Source of the DNA: Bugula neritina
Lineage: Eukaryota > Bryozoa > Gymnolaemata > Cheilostomatida > Bugulidae
Direction: 5' to 3'
Length of the DNA stretch: 64,000 bases
NCBI GenBank assembly: GCA_964035545.1
Contig: OZ037768.1
Span: forward strand, 10,248,741 to 10,312,740
Under the pieces are notes generated by a model. It was not told the origin of the DNA and searched no databases. It saw nothing but the letters and a program-made list of their open reading frames with translations. Made by a program: the position numbers and the translations under genes. Of the stretch, positions 1 to 11,438 are shown in pieces (positions within the stretch are counted from its first letter, which is position 1; every line of letters starts with the position of its first letter).

Positions 1-568
1 GTAATGAAATAACATTGTATTCCAGTAGCTCAAAAGACTGCATGCCAGTCACTGTTCATAAACATACTGCAATATGTTATTACTATTTAATGGTTTAGTG
101 GCTGAAAGATTAATGTTTTAATGTAAGTAGACCCAAGTTTACTTCACTTTGAGAATTTCTTTCACTTTTATTTCTGATGAATTAAATAAATGCTCATGAT
201 AGTTACCTATACGCATGCCCAGCTGCACATCATATCACACTGCGATTTTCAATATAAAAACACGCTCTAAGAGATGGAACGTAACATTTTGCTGAAGTGG
301 GATTTGCAAAACTACTGATTCCATTTTAAAAATTTAAACAAACTTATAGAAGTTTCCTACGCCCCGCCAATAGCTAATCTGAAACCGCTAATTTTTAAGT
401 CACAACATTGCATACTACACGTAACATAACAGCACATAAATGATAAAAACAACAGGCATTCTAAGAAATAGCTATAAATTACAACAAAGAACACAAGAGC
501 ATATAGCATTATACAAAATAAACGTAGAACCATGCGAACACAGAGCATTCATTATAATGACAACTAAC
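1..568. other. Intron sequence at left edge, no exon seen
   Basis: This stretch lies downstream of the last visible exon of the isoleucyl-tRNA synthetase gene on the minus strand. I looked for the next expected catalytic-domain exon and did not find it, so it is probably intron continuing past the window edge. No RNA gene or repeat was recognised. Confidence 0.5.
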
Positions 569-3500
569 CTCCAGCAGAAAGGGTAGCTGTGCTTGATAGT
601 CTGATGATCAATCAGTCGATTCCTTGTCTTCAACATCCTGATGATCTCTTTGTCGGCATCTTTGACATACTGACCGCAGAAATCTTCCACTGGCTGGGTG
701 AAGCGCCCACATTCGTCAACTGGGCATACCAGTTCTCCATCCTTGGCAATTATGCCATTAGCTAGGCACACTCGATAATCATCCTACAGTAGTAAATATT
801 ATTAGAGTACTATATTATTCAGGGGGTTTTGCTTAGTGGATCAGCAAAACCCTCTAGAGAGCCAAGTTGCGAGAAGAAATTTAGTCACATTAATATACAA
901 TGGTAAAACGTAATGTACCTCTCCGAAATAGGGAGCTTGATGTACAATACCAGTACCACTAGCATCAGTGACGTATTTATCTGTTAAGACTGTGAAGGCA
1001 CCAGTGTCACCTCTATGTTTGAAGTAGTTAAACAGAGGCTCATATTTCAAGCCTGCGAGATCAGTCCCTTGATATCTGCAATACAAAATAATCTGTATCA
1101 AACAAGACATGCTATAAGGTGTCTGGTTAAGAAAATCTTGACGTTATATGTAAGTTCTCCACAGTAGCAGCATTATGACACCCAACATAGTATTTACTTG
1201 GTGCCAACAGCTCTCAAGCTGTGTTTACAGTTGGACCTTCCTGTATACACATGAATAGGATAAGCCTAAAAGTTTAGAGCCAACAAACCTTTTGCTGACT
1301 GTGTATTCAGAGTCATTTTTATAGAGAGAACAGAGTCTTTTTTCCATAAGAATAAACTCTTTATTACGTTTCTCATCTGCAATAGAATAGAATAAAATGT
1401 ATGATAAAAATTACTGAGCGTATATACTGGGTTTAAAGTATCTCAGTTTAAACATTGATGTGTACACTTAGCCTTGGGCCACACGGTGCGTATTTTCGCA
1501 TGCGAAAATTGAAACCACAAGTAGCAAAGGCGTCCACTGTAGCGTCAGTGATGCGTGATAAATAAAGCTTTCATTTTTAAATCGCAATCGCTTTCAATAA
1601 AACGCAATTTAGTGGAATTTAGCACTAAAATAAAGAAATGGGCTCGCTTAATAACTATCAGCCAATTAGGTGACGACGACAGAGACGATTCGCACTTGCG
1701 TTGAAAATGCAGAGCGACAAGTGCGAATGTTTTCTCAACGCGCACAGTGGACACCTTTGCTACTTGTGATTTCAATTTTTGCATGCGAAAATACGCACAG
1801 TGTGGCCCTAGGCTTATAGAAAGAAGAAGTTTGATGCAAGAACAAACCATTTCTAAAATATAGTTGATTAGATAACACAGATAAATAGAAATACACTAGC
1901 AGTAACTGCAATAATCTTCAGAATAGGTGAAAGGGTGGCCATACCTCTAACTTTGACATAAGTCTCATTAGGATTCACACATAGGGCCAGATTGCTAGGA
2001 AGGGTCCAAGGGGTAGTAGTCCAAGCCAGGAAGCTAACACCAGCTTCATCTGTGTTGTTTATTATAGGAAATGAAACTATAACTGCGGGATCAACAACAT
2101 CTTTGTAGTTTTGACCAGCTTCAAAGTTAGATAAAGGAGTGTTGCATCCTGTAGAGTATGGCATGACCTAAAATCAAACGTTGAATTTTTGACTCCAGAT
2201 CCATTATACATATATGTGTGATTGATCAAATAAGCCAGTAATAGTGAATGTGCAAATCCTATTAAGAGACCATTAGAATTGTCAATAAAATAATATTTCA
2301 TAAAGATTAATAGAATATTCCTTAATTAATAAAAACGCAACTCATGCAGTTTGGAAAACTATAAGATCTGAAGATTATTCTCTTTATTTTACAACTAACT
2401 GAAGCTTTCAATGCAGAAATATAAAAGTAGTGTAATGAAATTAGGTCGCCTTTAAAACTACACTAGTATAGCATACTTTAAACAAAAACTCGAAGTGTTA
2501 AACTAAAACCAAAGCGTTATTTTACTCGACTTTTTTCTGGTGTATAAGTGCAGAATAATTAATATTAGACCGTTGGAAGTTTATAATGACATGATACACA
2601 CGATATGGTGTGAACCAACCTTGAAACCTTTGTAAACCATGCCTGTGTCAAACAGCTGTTTGAACACCCACCACACAGACTCCATAAACCAGGGGTACAT
2701 TGTCTTGTAGTCATTCTTGAAGTCAATCCACCTGCCCATTCTTGTCACAATGTTCTACAGCAAGCAATACTAGCAATTTTGCAAATCTGTTGTTTACTTA
2801 TAACTATCTATGGCTTTATTAATAACAATAACAAGATCAAATAGCCGTTTGAACTTCATATTTTACTTGAAACACCATTGGTTCATTGCTGGAAACCAAA
2901 AATGTCATTAGAGAAACTCCATTTAATAATAAAGAGTTGATATATGTAGGGTAATTACATGAAATTTCTTGAAATACTAACTGTAAACTGTAATACTGTA
3001 AACTTACTTGTTTATGAGATACTATAAATAACAGCAGCTAGACTAAACATTCAAAAATTAACTTAATTGAGCATATTATTTAGGAAAAAACTTTACCTCC
3101 CAATCTTTAGAGTACCTCATCACAATATTTCTACATTCTTGATTGTACTTTTCTATTCCAATTTCCAACACATCTGCAGGTTTCGTAATGCCCAATAACT
3201 TGTCAATTTCATATTCCTGAGAACATACAGCTTATGAGTACTTTATAAAACTACTTCAAAAATTGCAGTGAGTCATGATTCAATAAGTGTAGGAGATTAA
3301 ACTTAAGTGTAGTTGAAATTAGTACTACAAATAATAGTAATTTATCATAAAAAAATTGTAAATTTTTGTGTAAATCATAGACAGATCAAAAATATGAACA
3401 AAATTTATGAAACAGAAAAAGCAGCACTTACAACAGGAAGACCATGGCAATCCCAGCCAAAGCGTCTCTCAACATAACACCCATTCATAGCCGCCCATCT

Positions 3501-4009
3501 GGTGATGGTGTCTTTGATAGTGCCAGCTAGGATGTGGCCATAATGGGGCAGACCAGTAGCAAATGGTGGACCATCATAAAACGAGTATCTAAACATCAGA
3601 TAACAACAATCTATAACATCCATTCATCCAACAAAGTTTGACAAACTTGAAATATTTAATAAGTTATTAAATGCACAAACATACTGCTTCTAAAAAGTTA
3701 TTGCATACAATGAATAATCAAAATTAGCAGCAAGGCAGACCTCTAATCGTGAACATGAAATAAAGAAACGCAAAATAATATTAGGAAAAATTGTTTGAAG
3801 CATGCATGGGTATTACAAAACAAAACATGGTCACAAAATTGCTATTGTTGCAAAAAAGCTCTATTGTTATTTAACAATAACACTCCCTACCTGGGCCGAC
3901 CCTCAGCCTTTTTGAGACTGTTTTCAAAAGCATTTATTGATTTCCAATAGTCTAAAATTTCTTCCTCTGCCTTAGGAAAGTCCATTCGGTCAGCAACTGG
4001 TGCCACCAT
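569..4009 (-). CDS. IARS1: Cytoplasmic isoleucyl-tRNA synthetase, N-terminal part (gene runs off left edge)
   Basis: Class I aminoacyl-tRNA synthetase that attaches isoleucine to tRNA-Ile in the cytosol. Eight exons, 5' to 3' on the minus strand: 4009-3891, 3588-3432, 3216-3097, 2754-2620, 2167-1945, 1376-1289, 1075-919, 783-569. Phases agree across every junction and give about 404 residues of a family that is usually near 1,260. The HIGH-type ATP motif is seen as PHYGHILAG (His55 to His58), followed by [12 protein letters not shown]. The start of the CP1 editing domain is marked by [11 protein letters not shown] at about residue 226. The KMSKS loop, anticodon-binding region and C-terminus lie outside the window. 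The ATG at 4009 was chosen because it opens the exon and gives an N-terminus (NFP/DFP-type, then EEEILDYW) like other cytoplasmic enzymes. No targeting peptide is present, and similarity is to the eukaryotic cytosolic form rather than the mitochondrial one. The intron between 1945 and 1376 carries a MITE. Confidence 0.95.
1471..1813 (+). mobile_element. MITE-like inverted-repeat element, copy 1
   Basis: Non-autonomous element of about 340 bp with long imperfect terminal inverted repeats (roughly 65 bp), ending in GCCTTGGGCCACACGGTGCG on the left and its near complement on the right, and containing the inner palindrome TTCGCATGCGAA. It is bounded by TTA on both sides (1468-1470, 1814-1816), which could be a 3-bp target duplication of the Harbinger kind. 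It has no coding capacity. A second copy, in inverted orientation and nearly identical, lies at 48487-48823. It sits in an IARS1 intron. The superfamily is not certain. Confidence 0.85.
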
Positions 4010-4064
4010 GCTCACAATGATTTATCTTTTAAAATAAAACAGTATTATAGTAACTTTGGCTACT

Positions 4065-4142
4065 GTTCTATATCTTTAGTCATTGTCAGTATTGTAATAA
4101 CTTTGGCTATTGACAATGACCAAACGCCAAAGATATAGAACA
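4065..4142. repeat. Inverted repeat upstream of IARS1 start
   Basis: The left arm begins GTTCTATATCTTT and continues GTCATTGTCA. The right arm is its complement, interrupted by a few bases. It lies about 60-130 bp upstream of the IARS1 ATG, in the likely 5'UTR or promoter. It may be a foldback repeat or a transcribed hairpin; the function is unknown. Confidence 0.6.
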
Positions 4143-4199
4143 TCTTTAAGTTGCTTTGGCAAACAAATTTAGCAAAAATATGAGTAGTTGAACAAATAA

Positions 4200-4500
4200 A
4201 ATGAAGTGCAACATAATTATAAAACCTCAAATTACTAATACTAATAGTAATACTGATAGTCATAGTGAGTAATACTAAGTCTAATAACTAATAAGTAATA
4301 ATACTTATACTATAGCCATAGGCATAGCAGTAACACTAACTCTAAGTCTAAGCCTAAGGTAAGGGTAAGACTAAGCATTAGACTTAGTATAACTATAACT
4401 ACAAGTATGAGTATGACTATGAGTATGAGTATAACTATAACTACAAGTATGAGTATGACTATGAGTATAACTATAACTATAAGTATACGTATAATATTAG
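4200..4500. repeat. Degenerate TAGTAT/ACTATA low-complexity array
   Basis: Long run of interrupted ACTA, ATAGT and AGTATG words with no fixed unit length. It belongs to the triplet-based low-complexity family seen at many other points in the window. Confidence 0.7.
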
Positions 4501-4824
4501 TTGTCATTAACGACTTAGCAATGATCGTGATTGTAATATAAAAACTAAAATACAAATTTTTAATTTAATACTATAATTCATTATCAATATAAAATAAATG
4601 AGTGAAAGAAGTTGAACACGATCGTGATGCAATGCAAAGAAACGAGAAAAAGTTGACGAGAAAAAGGTTGTGAAGGAAACGCTGTATTGTAGTTGCGTTT
4701 TTAGGATTTCGTGTCATTTCATTACGTTACCATGTTTTAACTGGGCACATGTGGCAAGGTCAGAAAGAATCAAAATGCAATGACAAGATATTATGGTTAT
4801 CAATAAATGAGAAGCGATTAAAAG

Positions 4825-4983
4825 AATGGCTTTATAAGCAGCTCCAGTTTGGGGGTGACTGAGTGCATTAATTTGCAGTTCTCGAGGTTGGAGCTTGGGG
4901 GCTCTTAAACCCGAACAATAAACTCGAGACCCACAAATTACTGCATTTAGTCACCTCTAACTTGGAGCTGCTTATAAACCATT
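4825..4983. repeat. Foldback/MITE-like element
   Basis: Imperfect inverted repeat with arms of about 55-60 bp. The left end reads AATGGCTTTATAAGCAGCTC and the right end is its near complement. Both inner arm ends contain CTCGAG, and the loop between them is about 40 bp. No coding capacity. Such a structure suggests a non-autonomous DNA transposon, but no clear target duplication was identified. Confidence 0.65.
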
Positions 4984-5796
4984 AAAGAAAAAGAAAAAGC
5001 AGACAGGAATAAAATAGCTTGGTTAAATGTAAAATAATTTTTTTTTTAATTATATAAATAAAATATTTTTAAATCATAAAAAGTTTATAACTTTTTTTTC
5101 AGTATAGTAGAAAAAATCAAGTCAGTGTAAGATAACTCTGAAGGCTCAACACTCGATTAACTAGTTCTAAAACCATCAAGTTGTAGGAAAGAACCAGAAC
5201 ACGAAAATTAAAGTATAGCATTTAAACCACACTTGGCAAAGATTGCATAGAAATAATAGTAATGACATATATTTCAGAGCAAAGGTATAACTGTAATGTC
5301 ATTAAAAATTTTCTAGAAAATAAGTTTTTAAAAGAGTTGTCCCCTATACGTCTTTTTATTATTGAGGTTGTCTAAAATATATTTTTTACCGTCATACTAA
5401 ACACTTTTGTGGGTGTTTCACAAAATTATTTATTCTCTTTGTTAACAAAATACTTTCTTAGTATACATCGCTGAAACTTTTTTGTCCAGTTTGTTGACAA
5501 ATGGGTATAAGTGCTGAACTAGAAATAATATCTTTTCCAATTCATTAGGCATAAGCTAAAAATATTGACAACTCCATGACTCAACCCAAGTTCCTGACTA
5601 AATTGCCATTGGTCTTTTATCTTGCCCTTGGCCCTTGGTATCGAATCAAGCTAGTACAAATTAAAAATGGCCCACCGACAATAACTACTGGGCTACTCGA
5701 AGTATCTTTATATTACATTTGATAAGACAAACTTAAAGGATATACAGAATTATATCAGTGCATCACTGCTCGCTTGTTCTAAATTTTGTGGCTATA

Positions 5797-8700
5797 ATGG
5801 CAAGAGCCACAAATGATGATTCCTTTTCGGAAATGCAAATTGAAAACGATAACCATAATCACCATGATGATGATGATAATATTATTATTAATGATAATGT
5901 TAATAATAATTGGAGTGATTCTAGTAGTGGTTCTCGCAACCAAGATGAAAATGACAATCACAATGAATATGATGCAGTTTTATCAAGTTTCATCCCACCA
6001 GGCTCAGCGTCTGAGCAAATTCAAAATACTTATACTCACAGTCACAGTTGTACTACTACTACTACTACTACTAGTACTACTACTACTAGTAAAACTGAAA
6101 CTCAATATTCTAATTCGTTACCATCCCAAATTCAAGTGAAGGATATAGAGAAATCTTTAATGGAAGATGTCCCATGGAAAAGGAGTCTTCGAAGAATATT
6201 GCTTTGTGATGTAAGACCAACTATGAATAAAAGTGAAAGTCAACTTTATTTATGAATATAGCATTCTCTTTTAAACATCAATTTGAAATTAATTGTTGAC
6301 GCAAATGGAACAATCCAAGACAATTTTTAAAATTAAGTAAAGTCAAAGTGAAACTTCAACTTTCAATACAAGTTTCTTGTCAATTTCAATCGACTAGCAA
6401 GTCAAATTTTTGTGTCTAGTTGGGAAATGCCTCATTTGAAACTGTGACCTATTCTTACAGCTATAGTTAACTTAAACTAGATTTTATGAAATTTTAATCT
6501 GATGAAACGTGAATTAAATACTAGATAAGTGGAGCTAGATGCAAGCATACATTACATGCATTTAATGTTATGATTCAACTTCTTAACCAAAACTAATTGG
6601 AATAAGCAAGTAAATCTAGATCTAGCTAATAAACTTTAGCTTTTGTATTTAGTTTTAATTTTTTTTGCACACATCATACACTCATTACCGCACTGCTTCC
6701 TAGTAAGTAATACTAATAATGCTAGCATAATTTGAAATTAAATAACATATATTAAAATTGGTTCATCAAGAGGCAATAAAAACATGTCGAAGAATTCTTA
6801 ACACTTCACTTATGCGGTATTAAAACAGTCTTACATTTATTAACTTATTAACTCTATCTACATACTGTTTTGCCATTGTATGCTTAAACAATTTTATTTT
6901 ATAAAAAAAATTTGTGCTTGCATCTGGTGAGTTAATTTGGGATTTCTGATCCTTGCAGATGGTGTTTTAGGCTGGCTTTGGTTTTATTGCTACTATAAAA
7001 CTTATACTAATTATAGATAACTTTCATATCGTGCTATTTTTAGCTGTAACCCACAGCTTATTAACTGAGCTTACTTGAATTTTTAAACCTTAAACTGTTA
7101 GCCAGCCCAATGATTGGGCGGTAAATCTGAACTAGGGTTTGTAATGGTTCCATGTTTTACTTCCTACAACTAAGTTCTTCCACCAATGAATATATCTTAA
7201 TGCAATGACTGTATTTAAACTATTTGTAAGTTTAAACATTAAGCTGACAATGAAAAGTTAACTACAGATAGGCCTACATTCATGCATAATGGGGTTATTT
7301 GCTAGCAATGTTCAAATTTCAGTTTTACAAACAGTTTTATTACTGATTTCTGTGTACTGACAACTCATGTAATATAAACAAGTCAACTGAAAACAAAGAG
7401 TGTTCAGATGACTGCATAATACAGTTATTAGCCGGATTCTAACAATGCAAAACTTGCTGTAAAAAGATTTACAATGACCAAGAAAACAATAACCCTAAAA
7501 CTAGTCAAACCTCTAAATGGAACTTTTTGGCTAATCTGCCTAGTTTTTGTGTGAGTGTGTCACTTAATATTTATTTGGCCACAATTTTTTTCAGTCTCCA
7601 ATTTTATTTTTTCTAATTATGAAGAAGTGTTGTAATTAAGTAATTCTAGTAACTGTGTCATACAAATCTGTGCCATAACCCTGAAACATTCAACTTTGAT
7701 GTCCATGTATCATAACTTTCTCCCAGCTGCTTACTTTTGCGTTTCAGTATCCAATATGTTATATGTGTGGAGGATTTTATGGTTCTAATCACTCACAGAC
7801 TGTCTGCACTACATGTCACATATTCCTCTTTTCTTCTCCTGATTTAGAGGAGGAAGAACATTATTTTAATCGACCTTCACGGCTTGGCGTGAGTGATTAC
7901 CATTTTCTTATAACATGTAGACTGCTCATCATGCGAAATCATTTTAGGCAATGGCAATGGTGATTAATCATAGTTGAGACCTACTAGTTGACTAAAGGAA
8001 CCTAATTATACATTGATAGAAAAATATTATATTTTTGTTGGTAGCTTCTTTCATTTTTCTGCTCCACTTTGGAAAGCGTTAACTTTTATTGGCATGTAAT
8101 TTGTATTAATTTACCTTTTTTTACCATTTTAAGTTTGAAAATTGAAAACTTGGTTTTTAGATTGCAATGGTGTTATGCTATATTTTTTTCCTAAACAGAG
8201 TCACAAACCAGAATTTGATGACTCTGGCACAGAAGAGCCAGATTCTCCCTTTGAGGTGGTGGAAGAGGATGCAAATGAGCCCTTAGAAGATTTATTGAAC
8301 CGATCCTCTCCTGAGCCATTCATACGACGACAAACTTCTGTTGATCCTTTAGATGAAATACGTACGTACTGTGCTAATATGTAGATAACCCCTCTTCTTC
8401 CATGTGTGCTATAAGCTTATATAGAAAGTTTACTTCTATGACAATTTATCGGCTCATTCCAAAGAGGCGTGTAGTGGTACTACTGCAAAAATTGCATTAG
8501 CATTTTGGTGTATGTAAATGCTATTACCTGTAAATAAAAATGTGCATCCTAGTTTTATCTATTGTTTAATAGTTGAAAGTGGTATAGATGGTAGATCTTA
8601 CCCTTCTACTGTGGCTTACCTGGTTCGTCTTAAGTCTGAAGAATTGAGAATGAGGGTTCAAAACCTCACGGATTACACTCCTGCAAATGATCCTCTTCGA

Positions 8701-11438
8701 ATGGGCGGGCTGGTGGAAAACCTTCCACCTGAGGGTAAGATTTGGTAGCACTAACCTCAACAGAACTGGTGTTTATTTTTTGCAATTCTTGAGAATCTAT
8801 ATTTACATATTTTAAATGCCAATTTTATTGAAGTCACTTTTTTATAGTAAAAGGATTATAGGCGATTTGATGCTTAATCATGGTTTATGTCATAAGAGAG
8901 CTAAAAATTTTATTAATTTGTCTGATGTAGTCATTTGTAAGATTAACCAGTAAATTCTATTATCTATATGTAAGTATCATGTTTTATTATTTATTATAAT
9001 AAGTCTGGTATTACGTTTCCATAATGTTTTTGTTCTTTTTTATTGGGCTACATATTTTAAGTGGTGCACATAATTTTATGTTGAGTAGGTTAAGTAAATA
9101 ACAAAGAATTCACTCGTAAAAGGTTTTAGGTGTCAAAATTATTTTTAAGATGAACGTTTTTATCTCATTGTTTATGAATTGTAATTTATTTTGTTTCAGT
9201 TTTGTTGCAAATCTTCAAGCACTTGGATGACCTGTCAATGCATTCTGCTGCCAATGTTTGCTCCAAATGGGCAACATTAATAGAATCTGAATTTCCAGAT
9301 CAAAGATGGGAAGCCGGCATAAAGCGGCGATGGCCATTATTCACACCTCGATTCAAAGTACATTCATGGAGAGAAACCCATAATTTATTGTATGTTTTTT
9401 TTTATATTCATTCAATTCTGTTATGTTTAATTGACTGACTGCATGACAGAAGTAAAATTACTGATGCAATTATACTTAGGTACCATCTTCTCAACAGTCT
9501 ACCTTGTGTTTTCTAGAGTGAACAGCTCTTGTTGCTTCTATTGCCTCAACAACATGCAGCTGCTGGTAAGTTCATAAGATATATTATTGGTTCCCAAGTA
9601 GATTGCAAGTGCCAAAGTATAAATTATGAGCAAGTTTGTTTCAGGTGGGTCCCAGTGGTTTGGGACTGTCATGTTTTTACGGATACATGTTTTATATTTG
9701 AATAATTGATTTGGCAGGTTAATAACTTTTTTTATTTGGCTTAGCTAATTGGAACCTATTTGTATTTTATAATCTTTTTCATATTGCATGCAGCGTATGA
9801 GTAATAGAATAAATAAATTTCACTAAATTCATTATTTGTAAACATTTCTATTTTTTAAGATGGTTGATTACTAGTTAATGTAACTTGCATCATTTATGTT
9901 GTTGTACTCGGGTTGTTAGAGTTATTTAGAAGCTGTTATTTCTTTCTGATTGCAGAGTACACCGCCTATTCTAGAGAAGGCTTGGAAACACAGACGGTTG
10001 CAGAGTGAATTGAAAAGCTTACAGAAAGAGCCACCTGAGGGGGTTTGGGCTACGCCTCTTGACAAAAAGGCACATTTTTTCCAAGCTGTGATTATTGGCC
10101 CTAAAGGCACGCCATATGAAGGTGGAAGATTCTTCCTTTATCTACAGGTTCCACAAAGGTGATAAGATTTTCTTGTTCTACAGTTTATTGTAATGCTACT
10201 ATCAACCCTGCATTTCAGCTGCACATTACCTAATTTATTAACCGGTCATTGCTTTCCTATTTTTCTTAGGCATAGCTAAGACATTCTTAATATAAACTTC
10301 CACACTTTATTCCTTGTGCATTTTATTGTCTTTTTCAAAATATGGGCTGCCATGTGTTGTATTACATTCTTTGTCTTCCAATAGTTATCCATTGAGACCA
10401 CCACATATACAGTTTATTACAAAGATTCTACATCCCAATGTTAGCCGTCATGGTGACATCGGATTGGACTCTATCCACCACAACTGGAGTTTAGCTCTTA
10501 CTCTCTCTAAAATATTACTCAGCATACAATCCTTGCTAACAGATCCGTATCTGAAGGTATCTATGGAGCCAGATATTGCTAAGTAAGTAACATATTTTAA
10601 GATACAAGGAGTCAAATTATTTAATAGGCTAATAGCCTTAATTATCTTGTAATGTTTTGTTCAAACTAAAACAGCTTTTCTCTAAAATTACTGTTTTTAT
10701 TGGGACAAGGTTGGGTAGTATTGTGCAATTATCAGTTCTATTTTTCTCAAACCCTCATCTTTCCAAAAGCCTTTTATCTTTGAATGTATGCATAGCTGTT
10801 TCCTCGACAGCAGGGGTGTCTAACCTTTTCAGAGTGAAGGCCACTGAAGGGGAATGTTCAGGTGGGGAGGGCCACATTGTAAACTTCAGTTTGTGCTAGG
10901 GCCATGGCATTAGTATTTTTCAAACTACTTAATTCCAAATTATTAATCATTACACAATTAAGCCCAATAGTTCTGCAGGCTGCATGTTTTGTATCATGTA
11001 TATAAATGAGACATTTTACAGGTGACTTTTCACTCTAATTCATATGTGTGAAAAATAAAGTTATAGATTATGCCTTTGGGGGCCACATATATGTTGGCTG
11101 AGGGCCTCATCTGGCCCTGGGGCCGCCTTTTGGACAACCCTGCTCTACAGCATTAGTAATTTCACCTTTTCCAAGTTTTGTCAACGTTTATGCCCGTTTA
11201 ATTTTTAAGCTTTCAGATTCATTTATCTGTTTAATTTTTTGAATATTATCACCATTTTTTTGTAAACTTGTTATTTGGCTCATGTTATTTTAGGTTGTAT
11301 TCTGAAGATCGAAACCTGTTCAATCAAATGGCTAGAGAATGGACGTGGAAGTATGCCATGACAGAAATTCCACAAGTTTACTTTGGACATGTCGACTTAG
11401 AAAGAGGCTTCTCACCCCTTACAGTTCGCAGTGCATAA
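5797..11438 (+). CDS. F-box protein with C-terminal inactive E2 (UBC-like) domain
   Basis: Nine exons: 5797-6210, 7748-7888, 8199-8361, 8573-8734, 9200-9389, 9517-9565, 9956-10158, 10385-10582, 11294-11438. Phases agree throughout, giving 554 residues. Order: a low-complexity acidic, Asn-rich and Thr-rich N-terminus (1-115), partly encoded by GAT and ACT microsatellites; a CX2CX12CX2C motif (Cys142, 145, 158, 161), probably zinc-binding; an acidic linker; an F-box starting LPPEVLLQIFKHLDD (290 on), the Skp1-binding motif of SCF ligases; then a UBE2D-like E2 fold (about 377-525). The E2 has HPN intact (457-459), but the residue that should be the catalytic cysteine is Gly467 (IGLD in place of ICLD; codon GGA at 10461), and the downstream NPDD stretch is replaced. 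It should therefore bind but not form a ubiquitin thioester. I do not recognise a named family with this architecture. The ATG at 5797 is the first in the open frame. An hAT-like element sits in the last intron. Confidence 0.9.
6052..6093 (+). repeat. Coding ACT microsatellite (poly-threonine tract)
   Basis: A near-perfect ACT triplet run inside exon 1 of the F-box/E2 gene, broken twice by AGT. It encodes threonines with single serines. It is likely to vary in length between individuals. Confidence 0.8.
10811..11142. mobile_element. Non-autonomous hAT-like element in intron of F-box/E2 gene
   Basis: 332-bp element starting CAGGGGTGTCTAACC and ending GGACAACCCTG, with short terminal inverted repeats of the CAGGG type typical of hAT (Charlie-like) elements. 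It contains GGCCACA-type subterminal motifs. Flanks are CTCGACAG (10803-10810) and CTCTACAG (11143-11150), an 8-bp target duplication with one mismatch. No transposase is encoded. Confidence 0.85.

Larger units (their letters stand above)
4010..5796. other. Intergenic region between divergent IARS1 and F-box/E2 genes
   Basis: Shared upstream region of two divergent genes. It contains an inverted repeat just upstream of the IARS1 start, a degenerate array built on ACTATA/TAGT-type triplets at about 4200-4500, a foldback element at 4825-4983 and AT-rich sequence. No TATA box or other core promoter element could be assigned with confidence. Confidence 0.5.

Noticed and set aside
1545-1850. Minus-strand 101-codon open frame and its counterpart at 48473-48691
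   Set aside because: Both fall within the two copies of the inverted-repeat element and show no protein family.
4310-4555. Minus-strand 81-codon open frame rich in Ile, Leu and Val resembling a membrane protein
   Set aside because: It is a translation of a degenerate triplet array, not a gene.
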